DNA of 9,406 nt from Holosporales bacterium (GCA_031267075.1 JAIRZU010000021.1:1-9406), one strand, 5' to 3'. Shown: positions 1 through 7,026, counted from the stretch's first letter. The notes: generated by a model not told the origin, from the sequence alone. Numbers and translations are program-made.

Positions 1-77
1 TCTTTTTTGTGCCACGCGATGATGTTGCCTTTTTTCATGGTTGGGCTAAGCAGCGGCATGTCCATTCTAAGTGGCAT
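1..77 (-). CDS. pdhC: Pyruvate dehydrogenase E2 (dihydrolipoamide acetyltransferase), N-terminal end only
   Basis: Only the first 25 codons are in the window; the gene continues beyond the left edge. Translation from the ATG at 77 gives MPLRMDMPLLSPTMKKGNII and then AWHKK. This is the start of a lipoyl domain: E2 proteins of alphaproteobacteria begin with MP, four residues, then MP-x-LSPTM-x-x-G, with the same spacing. In the family the lipoyl lysine lies about 40 residues in, outside the window, and the enzyme transfers acetyl groups to CoA in the pyruvate dehydrogenase complex. An AAGGTGGAAGG stretch just upstream of 77 serves as ribosome binding site. The frame stays open to another ATG at 170, which would add 31 residues unlike an E2 start, so 77 is preferred. 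It is downstream of glyS on the same strand, separated by a 227-nt spacer. Family identity rests on a short but very characteristic stretch. Confidence 0.8.
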   Translation of the reverse strand, partial: MPLRMDMPLLSPTMKKGNIIAWHKK

Positions 78-194
78 CGGTACCTTCCACCTTACATTTT
101 GCGCCATTAAGTTTTGTGGCATTTTAACAGCAAAGTCAATCGGAAAAACAGCATAGCCGCTCGCGCTCATCCCTTACTTTACTACACGTAAGCT

Positions 195-225
195 ATAAAA
201 CCCCCTGTGTTAGGTAATGTCTCAA
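195..225 (-). promoter_or_regulatory. Possible promoter for pdhC
   Basis: On the minus strand TTGAGA (225-220) is followed after 19 bp by TTTTAT (200-195), about 120 nt before the favoured pdhC start. The spacing is long and the -10 box weak, so this is a candidate only. It fits a separate transcript for pdhC after glyS. Confidence 0.22.
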
Positions 226-227
226 CA

Positions 228-269
228 CCAGGCCACAGCATCCGATGCCTTCAACGTATTCAGGCCTGG
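228..269. repeat. Inverted repeat with nested hairpin between glyS and pdhC
   Basis: CCAGGCC at 228-234 is perfectly complementary to GGCCTGG at 263-269. Inside lies a second small hairpin, GCATC/GATGC at 238-248. No T-run follows on either strand, so it is not a standard intrinsic terminator. A 10-bp palindrome, AGAGCGCTCT, sits at 294-303 directly after the glyS stop. Position suggests a role at the glyS 3' end or in the pdhC leader, but the sequence does not decide which. Confidence 0.4.
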
Positions 270-304
270 GGTAGTCTGATAGTAGGGTGTTCAAGAGCGC
301 TCTG

Positions 305-2350
305 TCACTCCCCCTGAGCCCGATTCGCAATGTACGTCAGGTCGCAAATTCTGTCGCGAACCACATTAACGAACTCGCGGAATAGTGATATGTTGGCCAT
401 CTTAACTCCATGGTCTGGATCATTGATTAGGACGTTTTCACACGCCTCCAGAACAGCACTGGATGCTTTCACGATATCGCTGAAATCACTATCATCCTTA
501 CCTAAGGCCAGTACGGCGTCATGCACACCAGCCATGTGCTTATCCTTGAACTGTGCGCTTTTCCAGCACTCAGTATCACTACCATCATCCGCACAATCGC
601 CTATAACTCCTACGGATCTCTTGTACGCCATCTTCACTGTGCCGAAGCCATCGAGTGTGACAATGTGCTTCACCTTCTGGGCCTTATCTAGTGTGGTTCT
701 GTAATCCAAGTCAGGTGTGCCAAACCCGCTTACGACGGCATTTACGATGTCCTGGTCTACTTCCAAGCCGTCGATCATGAATGCCTTAAATCTGTCGATC
801 AGAAACTCCTTCACTGTATCAACGGTGTGAGGATTCAGCGGAACGCCCTGATCAGAATACGCAGTAACAAGAGTGTCTATGTACCATGATAAGGTTTCTG
901 AATCCAAGATGCTATCGTTGCTTTCGCAGAGGAGCCGCACGATACCGATGGCAGTTCTCCGCAGTGCAAATGGATCCTTCGATCCCGTCGGCTTGATCCC
1001 GATACCAAGCAACCCAACTAGGCTATCGATTTTATCGATGAACGATATCCTGGCTCCAAGGGGAGTACATGGTATTGTATCAGTCGCGTTAGCTGGTTTG
1101 TAATGCTCCATTATCGCGACACACAGCTCTGGGCTTTCATCCTGGATCTTTGCATAGATCCCACCTATCGTCCCTTGAAGCTCAGGGAACTCCCCGACCA
1201 TCTGCGTTAGCAGATCTGCCTTGCAGAGAGCAATTGCCCTATGCTCCTCCTTTGTGTCTGCTATCGACATCATCCTATCGATCTTCTGTGACATAGAGCC
1301 AAGCTTCTCATGGAAAACTACGTTAGACAGTCTCGGGGCGAAGGCCTCCAATGTGACATCCAGATCCTCTTTGTAGAAGAAGGCAGCATCACTTAACCTC
1401 GCACGGAGAACCCTGTTTAGGCCATCGTACATCACATCAGTCCCAGGGATATTCGTTACAACTCCGTAGAATGGGGCGATCACCGAATCCGGATACGTCA
1501 GTGTAAAATACTTCTGGTGGATCTTCATGGAGGTTGATAGCACCTCTGGAGGGAGCTTCATGAACTCCTCGTTGATCACGCCGATGTGTATAAATGGGTA
1601 CTCAACAAGCCCAGCTACCTCGTCGAGTAACCCTTCATCATACCCGACACAGAGCCCGATTCCTGCAGCGTTCTTGGTCATTTCCATATCTATGTAATTC
1701 TTCTTTTTGTCGTAATCCAGCATCACGTGGGCATCCTCGAGACGCGTTTTATAATCTTCAAAATCAGAAACCTCTATCGCTGCGGGTGCTATGAACCTAT
1801 GTCCATACGTATGTGAACACGTTCTAATACCAACTGATTTCAGATACACACCAGGCGAAGTTCCATCGTACATACAGAGGATCGACCTGATCGGCCTAAC
1901 CCAAAATGCGCTGAGTGCTTTCTGGTCTTCGAGGTACCACCTCATGGATTTCTGCCACGGCATCTTAGCGATGAAGTCCTCTATCATATCCCCTATCAGG
2001 GTACGCGTCTCAAAGATCTTCATCTCAATGTCGATGTGGTAGTATCCATCGATCTCAATAAGGTCATTTGCAGTCTTGTTGTTCGACCTCAAGAACCCTT
2101 CAACTGCCTGCTTCCCAGCCGATATGCTTGGCCCAGTTTTTCTTTCGACTGAAGCTTTGGTTTGGCCCTCAAGATCCTCCACCAGCAAGGTCAATCTCAT
2201 CGGAGAAATGAAACTCTTTACCTCACCATGTGAGACGTTGTAGCTATCGATAATCTTCGAGAAAGTGGCAACTGCATCCTGCAGAGCCTTCTTCTGGAGC
2301 CGCGCCGGGATTTCCTCGGAGTACAACTCAATCAGCAATTCCTGTTGCAT
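305..2350 (-). CDS. glyS: Glycyl-tRNA synthetase beta subunit
   Basis: The 681-residue product has the usual length for the beta subunit of the heterotetrameric (alpha2beta2) bacterial glycyl-tRNA synthetase. This cytoplasmic enzyme charges tRNA-Gly; the beta subunit mainly binds tRNA. It opens with the family signature LLIELYSEEIPAR (residues 5-17). Further conserved blocks are KSMRW (134-138), GHRF (183-186), LLDEVAGLVEYP (241-252), LPPEVLSTSMKIHQKYF (266-282), NRVLRARLSDAAFFYKED (312-329) and GSKDPFALRRTAIGIVRLL (456-474). The C-terminal part is expected to be the anticodon-binding region. An AGGAG ribosome site overlaps the glyQ stop codon, and 9 nt separate the genes, so the two subunits are made from one message. 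No frameshift or inserted segment was seen. Identification is secure. Confidence 0.97.
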   Translation of the reverse strand: MQQELLIELYSEEIPARLQKKALQDAVATFSKIIDSYNVSHGEVKSFISPMRLTLLVEDLEGQTKASVERKTGPSISAGKQAVEGFLRSNNKTANDLIEIDGYYHIDIEMKIFETRTLIGDMIEDFIAKMPWQKSMRWYLEDQKALSAFWVRPIRSILCMYDGTSPGVYLKSVGIRTCSHTYGHRFIAPAAIEVSDFEDYKTRLEDAHVMLDYDKKKNYIDMEMTKNAAGIGLCVGYDEGLLDEVAGLVEYPFIHIGVINEEFMKLPPEVLSTSMKIHQKYFTLTYPDSVIAPFYGVVTNIPGTDVMYDGLNRVLRARLSDAAFFYKEDLDVTLEAFAPRLSNVVFHEKLGSMSQKIDRMMSIADTKEEHRAIALCKADLLTQMVGEFPELQGTIGGIYAKIQDESPELCVAIMEHYKPANATDTIPCTPLGARISFIDKIDSLVGLLGIGIKPTGSKDPFALRRTAIGIVRLLCESNDSILDSETLSWYIDTLVTAYSDQGVPLNPHTVDTVKEFLIDRFKAFMIDGLEVDQDIVNAVVSGFGTPDLDYRTTLDKAQKVKHIVTLDGFGTVKMAYKRSVGVIGDCADDGSDTECWKSAQFKDKHMAGVHDAVLALGKDDSDFSDIVKASSAVLEACENVLINDPDHGVKMANISLFREFVNVVRDRICDLTYIANRAQGE

Positions 2351-2356
2351 AATGAT

Positions 2357-2361
2357 CTCCT
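2357..2361 (-). promoter_or_regulatory. Ribosome binding site of glyS overlapping the glyQ stop
   Basis: AGGAG on the minus strand, 6 nt from the glyS ATG, shares bases with the glyQ TAG stop (2362-2360). The arrangement favours translational coupling and balanced production of the two subunits. It also confirms the glyS start. Confidence 0.75.
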
Positions 2362-3226
2362 ATAAAGATTCCATCCAGGCCTGGCAGCAGCTCTTAGCAA
2401 GGGCTCGGATTCTTGCTATGTATCCTGCCCTCTCAGTCACAGAAACGACTCCCCTCGCATCTAGGAGATTGAAGCAGTGATTAGCCTTGACGCACTGCTC
2501 ATATGCTGGCATTACGAGGTTGTGAGCCAGCAGCCTGCGGCACTCCTCTTCATAGTCACTAAAATGCTCAAGCAGAATATCCACTGATGCTACGTCGAAA
2601 TTGTAGCAGGAGAACTCCTTCTCGAACCTCAGTAGCACGTCTCCGTAGGTCAGCTTCTGCTCTCCCTCCTTACCATTCCAGTTGATATCGAAATGACTTT
2701 CTACACCCTGCATGAACGTGGCGATGCGCTCGAGGCCGTACGTGATTTCAACTGGAACGATTGCACAGTTGATTCCTCCGACCTGCTGGAAGTACGTGTA
2801 TTGAGTAATCTCCATGCCGTCGCACCATACTTCCCAGCCGAGGCCTGCAGCACCTAGTGATGGGTTCTCCCAGTCGTCCTCAACGAATCTAATATCGTGA
2901 GCTGCCATATCGAATCCAACCGCCTTCAAACTATCGAGGTATAGCTCTTGTGGATTCTGCGGTGCTGGTTTTATGATAACCTGGAACTGGTAGTAGTACT
3001 GCGTTCTGTTGGGATTATCCCCATACCTCCCATCACTCGGGCGCCTGCACGGTTGCACGAATGCAGCTGCCCAGTAGTTGTTATCCAGCGCCTTTAGGGT
3101 GGTTGCATAATGAGATGTACCGGCTCCTACCTCAGTGTCATACGGCTGCAAAACTGCACACCCCTGCTCAGCCCAAAACTGCTGCAACTTAAAGATTATA
3201 TCTTGAAATGAGACTGCCACCTGCAT
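2360..3226 (-). CDS. glyQ: Glycyl-tRNA synthetase alpha subunit
   Basis: This 288-residue class II aminoacyl-tRNA synthetase subunit forms glycyl-adenylate and pairs with GlyS. The conservation is strong throughout: EVGAGTSHYATTL (32-44), FVQPCRRPSDGRYGDNPNR (56-74), YYYQFQVIIKPAP (77-89), DIRFVEDDWENPSLGAAGLG (111-130), EVWCDGMEITQYTYFQQVGG (132-151) and EITYGLERIA (160-169). The ATG at 3226 is chosen because GGAAG stands 7 nt upstream and the product then aligns with known GlyQ starts. An in-frame GTG at 3247 would add seven residues with no better ribosome site. It is the first gene of the glyQ-glyS pair. A hairpin and a weak promoter lie in the 212-nt spacer before it. Confidence 0.97.
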   Translation of the reverse strand: MQVAVSFQDIIFKLQQFWAEQGCAVLQPYDTEVGAGTSHYATTLKALDNNYWAAAFVQPCRRPSDGRYGDNPNRTQYYYQFQVIIKPAPQNPQELYLDSLKAVGFDMAAHDIRFVEDDWENPSLGAAGLGWEVWCDGMEITQYTYFQQVGGINCAIVPVEITYGLERIATFMQGVESHFDINWNGKEGEQKLTYGDVLLRFEKEFSCYNFDVASVDILLEHFSDYEEECRRLLAHNLVMPAYEQCVKANHCFNLLDARGVVSVTERAGYIARIRALAKSCCQAWMESL

Positions 3227-3265
3227 GCCGGCGCTTCCAACAATCACTGATTGGTTATGCTACGA

Positions 3266-3295
3266 GGTATACCACAAGCAGGTATCACAAAGCAA
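3266..3295 (-). promoter_or_regulatory. Possible promoter for glyQ-glyS
   Basis: Minus-strand TTGCTT (3295-3290) and TATACC (3271-3266) are 18 bp apart and about 40 nt upstream of the glyQ ATG. The -10 box is a poor match beyond TATA, so confidence is limited. Confidence 0.3.
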
Positions 3296-3326
3296 TAAGC
3301 ATACCAAGCGCGATGGGAGTCTGGTA

Positions 3327-3392
3327 GGGCACCTCTCCACACAAGAGCACACCGCCTGTGATGTAATGGTGCTTCTACGTGGTGAGGTGCTC
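3327..3392. repeat. Long imperfect hairpin between the exported-protein gene and glyQ
   Basis: The arms 3327-3340 and 3379-3392 pair over 14 positions with one T/T mismatch and one G-T pair. A second stem inside, 3345-3350 with 3369-3374, gives a folded element of about 66 nt. It begins 47 nt after the stop of the upstream gene and lies upstream of the glyQ promoter candidate. There is no T-run after either arm. It could act as a 3' end stabiliser, a factor-dependent terminator, or be a small palindromic repeat. Confidence 0.5.
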
Positions 3393-3438
3393 GAGCCTAT
3401 CCTAGTGGGTGGGATGCTCGTGGTTGTTCTTCGCGTTT

Positions 3439-4383
3439 CTAGACTGGTAGGTCTTCCCGCTGGTATTGTATGTATGCGTCGCAATCTAGAGCTTCCCCTT
3501 TTGCGGGTCTCATGTCCTCCATGTGCACACGTTGCTCAGCATCTGTTCTGGTGACCCAGTATCTCCTGCCAGCGTTCTTCTCGATCTGATTTATGATGCA
3601 CAGGACTGCAGCCATCATGTCGCCGGGTTGTGTGCCATACACTTGTTGCAGTTCCGCATACTCGGCCTCACCAAGGTATCCCTTTATGCGTTCATCGGTC
3701 TCGCAGGAGCCGGGATGGTCGCCAGTGATTGCGGCGGCTCGATGCACTTCTTTCCATCGTCGGGTGTCCACACTCTGTATAGGCCTTGCTTTATCCTCGT
3801 AGTTGTACGTCGTCACACCTCTGGGAGTGATTGTGTATGACCGACTAGGCTGCTGATTTATATAGCAGTATGTTGGTTCGCCGTCGAGCTCAGTGCCCAT
3901 TACAACCATCGTCGCGACGGGGCCGTAGCAGTCAGGATATGGTGATAAGCACATGCCACCGCTGCGCAACCTCGCCATGGCAACCTGTGGGGGGAGCCCT
4001 TCCCTCACCTCCTCAACGTTACGTAGGAGTATCTGCATCCATAGCTGGTAGATGTCCGAGAATTGATCCATTTTGCTCAAGGCGGCCAGCCCGAACTGCA
4101 TTAGCAGCTGGGCGTTAGTGGAGTGTTCTATCTGTAGCCGTAGCCCAGCTATCTGCAGCTGTATCCCGGTGTAGGGGCTCTGCATTTGCTGTATTTCTTC
4201 CACCACATCCCCTTGAGCCTCGTGCCTTGTTGGCATACTGGCGAGAGCCTCGAGGGCCACTATCCTCCGCTCCAGATTCTCGTTATTCCCTTGTGCACTC
4301 GCTACTTCTGCAGTGCCTCCATGTACATTTGCTACTCCTGCAACACACAGTGCTACTGCCAATCCGATTAACTTGCTTTTCAT
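3439..4383 (-). CDS. Exported protein of unknown function with six cysteines in the mature part
   Basis: I do not recognise the family of this 314-residue protein. It has a clear Sec-type signal peptide: MKSK, a hydrophobic core LIGLAVALCVAGVANV (5-20), and possible cleavage sites after VHG (22) or ASA (30). The cysteine at 13 is preceded by leucine, so it is not a normal lipobox. Residues 35-65 and 72-125 are charged, glutamine- and leucine-rich and probably helical, perhaps coiled coil. The second half carries cysteines at 145, 152, 173, 227, 262 and 301. An even number suits disulfide bonding outside the cytoplasm. AAGGA stands 6 nt before the ATG. The gene has its own AT-rich upstream region and stands alone between metG and glyQ. 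It looks somewhat richer in G+C than its upstream spacer, with intact codon structure throughout. Periplasmic, outer-membrane-associated or secreted roles are all open. Confidence 0.8.
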   Translation of the reverse strand: MKSKLIGLAVALCVAGVANVHGGTAEVASAQGNNENLERRIVALEALASMPTRHEAQGDVVEEIQQMQSPYTGIQLQIAGLRLQIEHSTNAQLLMQFGLAALSKMDQFSDIYQLWMQILLRNVEEVREGLPPQVAMARLRSGGMCLSPYPDCYGPVATMVVMGTELDGEPTYCYINQQPSRSYTITPRGVTTYNYEDKARPIQSVDTRRWKEVHRAAAITGDHPGSCETDERIKGYLGEAEYAELQQVYGTQPGDMMAAVLCIINQIEKNAGRRYWVTRTDAEQRVHMEDMRPAKGEALDCDAYIQYQREDLPV

Positions 4384-4414
4384 TAAGATTCCTTACTTAA
4401 ATATTGTCCCGTTA

Positions 4415-4441
4415 AATATATGATACAATAGAAAATGTTAA
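4415..4441 (-). promoter_or_regulatory. Probable promoter of the exported-protein gene
   Basis: Minus-strand TTAACA (4441-4436) and TATATT (4420-4415) match the -35 and -10 boxes in five of six positions each, 15 bp apart; an alternative TTTAAC register gives 16. The stretch 4384-4470 is strikingly AT-rich. The rest of the 223-nt spacer (to 4606) shows no gene, tRNA or clear metG terminator. Confidence 0.4.
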
Positions 4442-4606
4442 AAAATAGTTAACGGATGAAATTATTTTTTAGGATGGGGGGAGAGAAGCTGTAACAAGAT
4501 CGGCCACCTCTCATGTGTTTATGGTATGGCACGATAGCTGCGGAAGCAAGAGGTATTTACGCCCATGTTGGCAATAGGGGATTCATCTATCTTTAGCGGA
4601 AGATTC

Positions 4607-6139
4607 TCAGCCAGCGAACACATCGAAATCTTTGGCGGCTTGATCTATCTTCGGGAACAGTGCCTCTATGGAATGTATCTCAAACTCATTCAGGACTTCG
4701 CTGTTTATCCCTGTCATCATGCTGTCAGAAATACCAAGCTGTTGGAAGACCTTCTCGGCGCTCGTTGGAATCACCGGATAAAATAGCCTGGTGATTTTAT
4801 AGATCTGCTCAACGGCGAGGAACAAAACATCTCCCACTCTATCCGGGTTAGAGGTCATTAGTGCCCACGGCTTCTGGGAATCAATGTACCTGTTCGACAG
4901 TGACATTGCGTACTCCAGCTTCTCGAGATACCGGTTGAATGCATACTGCTTGAACATAGAAATTGCATCTTCAAGAGAGGTGGCTACGGAGTCTACGAAT
5001 TCGCGATCCTCCTCAGATAGGACCGTCGGCCGCTTCACTCTGCTGCCGCAATTTTTCACGACAAACGAAAATACGCGATTGCAGAGGTTCCCATATGCAT
5101 TGGCCAAAATTGAGTTATACCGACCGATGAAGCCGGCGAGTGAGAAGTTACCATCTTCCCCGAAAGAGAGCTCTCTCAGTAGGAAGTACCTGAGTGCGTC
5201 GGAGCCGAACAGCATACAGTACTTAACGGGATCCTGGACATTCCCAATTGACTTCGACATTTTTTCTCCTTCGCTTAGCCACCACCCATGTGATACAATT
5301 TGCTTTGGAGGGTTGAGGTCGGCGGCCATCAGGAATGCCGGCCAGTATACAGCATGGAATCTCACTATCTCCTTCCCAACGAAGTGTATGACGTTCTGCC
5401 AATGTGCATCATTATTCTGATCACAATCTGGATAGTTGTTCACGGTGATGTAGTTAGTCAGGGCATCGAGCCAAACATAGATAACATGCTTTGGATCGTC
5501 CGGCACGGGGATTCCCCAGTTGAATGTAGTCCTTGAAATCGCAAGATCGTTCAGGCCGCTTTTGACGAAGCTTACAACCTCATTTCTCCTTTGGATTGGG
5601 AAGATGAAGTCCGGATGCTTTTCGTAGAAATCTAGGAGCTTATCTTGAAATGCTGAGAGCTTGAAGAAGTAGCATTCCTCCGTCATGTAGAGCACATCGC
5701 CCCCAAGCGGTGACTGCCCATTGACCAGTTCATCTTCAGCGAAGTATGCCTCATTCCTAATGTCATACCACCCAGAGTACTCTCCGAGGTAGATGTACCC
5801 ACTGCTCTTCAGCTTACTCCAAAAGTGCGCAGCCACGTCTTTGTGCCGCTTCTCCGTGGTCCTTATGAAATCGTCGTTCGTTATGTTGAGGACAGGCAGC
5901 AGATCCCTGAACAACCGGGAAATATTATCTGTAAAGAGCTGAGGTGGGATACCTGCGTTGTTTGCGCTCTGCTCTATCTTCTTCCCATGCTCATCGGTGC
6001 CTGTCGAGAAAAGAACATCATACCCAAGCATCCTGTAAAATCTCGCACAGACATCACATACGATGGTGGTGTACGCATGGCCAATATGAGGCTTCGCATT
6101 GACGTAGTATATGGGAGTGGTAATGTATATCGACGGCAT
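4607..6139 (-). CDS. metG: Methionyl-tRNA synthetase
   Basis: This 510-residue class I synthetase charges tRNA-Met, including the initiator, in the cytoplasm. The N-terminus ITTPIYYVNAKPHIGHAY carries the HIGH motif (18-21). GTDEHGKKIEQSA (47-59) follows, and KMSKS is at 293-297 within GEKMSKSIGNVQDP. The region where many MetRS have zinc-binding cysteines reads SGWYDIRNEAYFAEDEL (122-138) with no cysteines, as in the compact zinc-free type common in alphaproteobacteria and mitochondria. There is no C-terminal tRNA-binding extension. The ATG at 6139 is chosen: GAGGAA stands 8 nt upstream, and the product then starts as family members do. An in-frame TTG at 6187 would add 16 unrelated residues. 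It appears monocistronic, with a long leader. Confidence 0.97.
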   Translation of the reverse strand: MPSIYITTPIYYVNAKPHIGHAYTTIVCDVCARFYRMLGYDVLFSTGTDEHGKKIEQSANNAGIPPQLFTDNISRLFRDLLPVLNITNDDFIRTTEKRHKDVAAHFWSKLKSSGYIYLGEYSGWYDIRNEAYFAEDELVNGQSPLGGDVLYMTEECYFFKLSAFQDKLLDFYEKHPDFIFPIQRRNEVVSFVKSGLNDLAISRTTFNWGIPVPDDPKHVIYVWLDALTNYITVNNYPDCDQNNDAHWQNVIHFVGKEIVRFHAVYWPAFLMAADLNPPKQIVSHGWWLSEGEKMSKSIGNVQDPVKYCMLFGSDALRYFLLRELSFGEDGNFSLAGFIGRYNSILANAYGNLCNRVFSFVVKNCGSRVKRPTVLSEEDREFVDSVATSLEDAISMFKQYAFNRYLEKLEYAMSLSNRYIDSQKPWALMTSNPDRVGDVLFLAVEQIYKITRLFYPVIPTSAEKVFQQLGISDSMMTGINSEVLNEFEIHSIEALFPKIDQAAKDFDVFAG

Positions 6140-6202
6140 CAGCAGCGTTCCTCGGACAACGTTAGCAGTATGTGGAATTGTAAGCAATTACCTTGGTTAG
6201 CG

Positions 6203-6230
6203 CAAGGAGGCTCTGCAGGCAGCCTCCTTG
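6203..6230. repeat. Perfect 10-bp hairpin in the metG leader
   Basis: CAAGGAGGCT (6203-6212) and AGCCTCCTTG (6221-6230) are perfect inverted repeats around an 8-nt loop. The hairpin lies 64 nt upstream of the metG start. No T-run follows on either strand. AAGGAGG looks like an ideal ribosome binding site but no start codon follows at proper distance on either strand. It may regulate metG expression, stabilise the message, or be a decayed repeat. Confidence 0.5.
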
Positions 6231-6319
6231 GATTCCTGAATACAGAATGCCTTTCCAGATTACAACGGACAGGCTTCGTCGACAGCTTGTTCGTCTTGTA
6301 CTGTGCCAAGTTCTCGTAT

Positions 6320-6348
6320 TTTATGCAGGGCCTAGAGGGTGTCGTCAA
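6320..6348 (-). promoter_or_regulatory. Probable metG promoter
   Basis: Minus-strand TTGACG (6348-6343) is followed after 17 bp by CATAAA (6325-6320); TAAAAT (6323-6318) is an alternative -10 at 19 bp. The implied start near 6312 gives metG a leader of about 170 nt that contains the 6203-6230 hairpin. Confidence 0.4.
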
Positions 6349-6367
6349 GAGATGGTGAGCCTTATCA

Positions 6368-6517
6368 TCAAACGACATATCTGACAGCTGCCTTGAAAGA
6401 ATCAACCTCCTTACAATACCTCGTTGCCATCCCTCCCCAGCTACCAACACGACCTGGTAGGTCGGGTTCAAGTAATGCCCATGCCTTGTTTGATATGTCG
6501 TGTCTGTGATGTGCTAA
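6368..6517 (-). pseudogene. N-terminal remnant of an IS5-type transposase
   Basis: Reading the minus strand from 6517 gives LAHHRHDIS and then NKAWALLEPDLPGRVGSWGG (residues 10-29), followed by MAT. This matches the opening of IS5-family transposases, whose pattern is DLSD-x-x-W-x-x-IEPLLPG-x-x-G. After MAT the expected block (DNRLF-x-x-AV-x-W) is lost, and the frame ends at a TGA (6370-6368). The +1 shifted frame reads VRRLILS, which may be the continuation after a frameshift. No start codon is intact in the expected place. It lies head to head with the C-terminal transposase remnant that starts near 6583 on the plus strand. It is a dead fragment; whether it came from the same element type as its neighbour cannot be decided here. 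Confidence 0.6.
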
Positions 6518-6582
6518 TTCTGTAATCTCTTAAAAAAATCCATAAAAAACCAGGGACAGTATATCATATTTTGGTTTCGTGA

Positions 6583-6942
6583 CGACACTCTATAGCTGAT
6601 AAGGGATATGACTCACAAGAGGTGGTTAGGTCTATTGAGAGGAATGATGGAGTAGCAGTGATACCATCAAGAACAAACCGTAGAAATCCAAGAGATATTG
6701 ATAGAGAGCTTTATAAGGAGAGACATATGGTTGAGTGTTTAATAGGCAAGATTAAGGAATTTAGGCGTGTTTTTGCTCGTTTTGATAAAACGATTATTTC
6801 TTATATGGCTAATACCAGATCTCGTTGCAAATTATCCAAAACGTGCTTTGTGCAGCCTGCAAATCAAGAACATCTTTTTGATACCGGAAATGGGATTTGG
6901 TATTATATACACTTTGCTTCTGTTTTGGTTTTGTTGAGGTAA
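6583..6942 (+). pseudogene. C-terminal part of an IS5-family DDE transposase carrying an in-frame palindromic insertion
   Basis: The frame is open from 6583, just after a TGA (6580-6582). It reads SIADKGYDSQEVVRSIE, then AVIPSRTNRRNPRD, then RELYKERHMVECLIGKIKEF, FRRVFARFDK and ISYMA. These are the second aspartate block (ADKGYDS) and the final glutamate block (RHMVE) of IS5/DDE_Tnp_1 transposases; the first half of the gene is missing. Between ISYMA and the family's C-terminal YIHFAS there are 31 extra residues (6811-6903). These are absent from the second copy at the right edge of the window. The frame resumes exactly and ends at a normal TAA. Upstream, 6550-6579 may still hold PGTVY from the middle domain. 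Sequence shared with the second copy continues to about 6957 (TTCACTCACGGAG), marking the element's right end. The fragment cannot be active. Confidence 0.85.
6811..6904. repeat. 93-nt palindromic element inserted in frame in a transposase (RPE-like)
   Basis: Comparison with the uninterrupted copy at 9309-9406 places the insertion between ATGGCT and TATATACAC. The inserted piece is 93 nt, 31 codons, without a stop in the transposase frame. Its ends, AATACCA (6811-6817) and TGGTATT (6898-6904), are perfect inverted repeats. The stem continues without interruption for 16 pairs (6811-6826 with 6889-6904, three of them G-T). Further inner pairing includes TATC 6833-6836 with GATA 6880-6883 and AAAA 6838-6841 with TTTT 6875-6878. 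A hairpin-forming element that inserts in frame inside coding sequence is the behaviour described for Rickettsia palindromic elements. I cannot match this sequence to a named RPE family. Confidence 0.7.
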
Positions 6943-7026
6943 AATTCACTCACGGAGGCTAGTAAGGTTCTTGAGGCAGGTGGGTTGTCTCAAAGCTGGT
7001 GAACTCAACCGACGCGACTTAAATAG

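Noticed and set aside
1594..2042. Plus-strand open frames across glyS.
   Set aside because: They are antisense shadows of a fully conserved GlyS reading frame and have no ribosome sites or recognisable products.
3260..3484. Minus-strand 74-codon frame rich in Arg, Thr, Ser and Pro near the end of the exported-protein gene.
   Set aside because: It overlaps the real gene in another frame, spans the hairpin and has low-complexity composition typical of shadow frames.
6203..6230. Intrinsic terminator in the metG leader.
   Set aside because: The stem is strong but no T-run follows on either strand.
6139..6471. Minus-strand open frame of 110 codons whose TGA overlaps the metG ATG (TGATG), suggesting a coupled upstream gene.
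   Set aside because: It begins with TTG without a clear ribosome site, has no recognisable family, includes the 6203-6230 hairpin and the metG promoter candidate, and overlaps the transposase N-terminal remnant in another frame. A chance frame is more likely.
6420..6485. GGTTCAA-like sequence at 6466-6472 suggesting a tRNA T-loop, or a tmRNA/small RNA gene.
   Set aside because: No acceptor, D or anticodon stems could be fitted at tRNA spacing, and the minus strand here encodes transposase residues.
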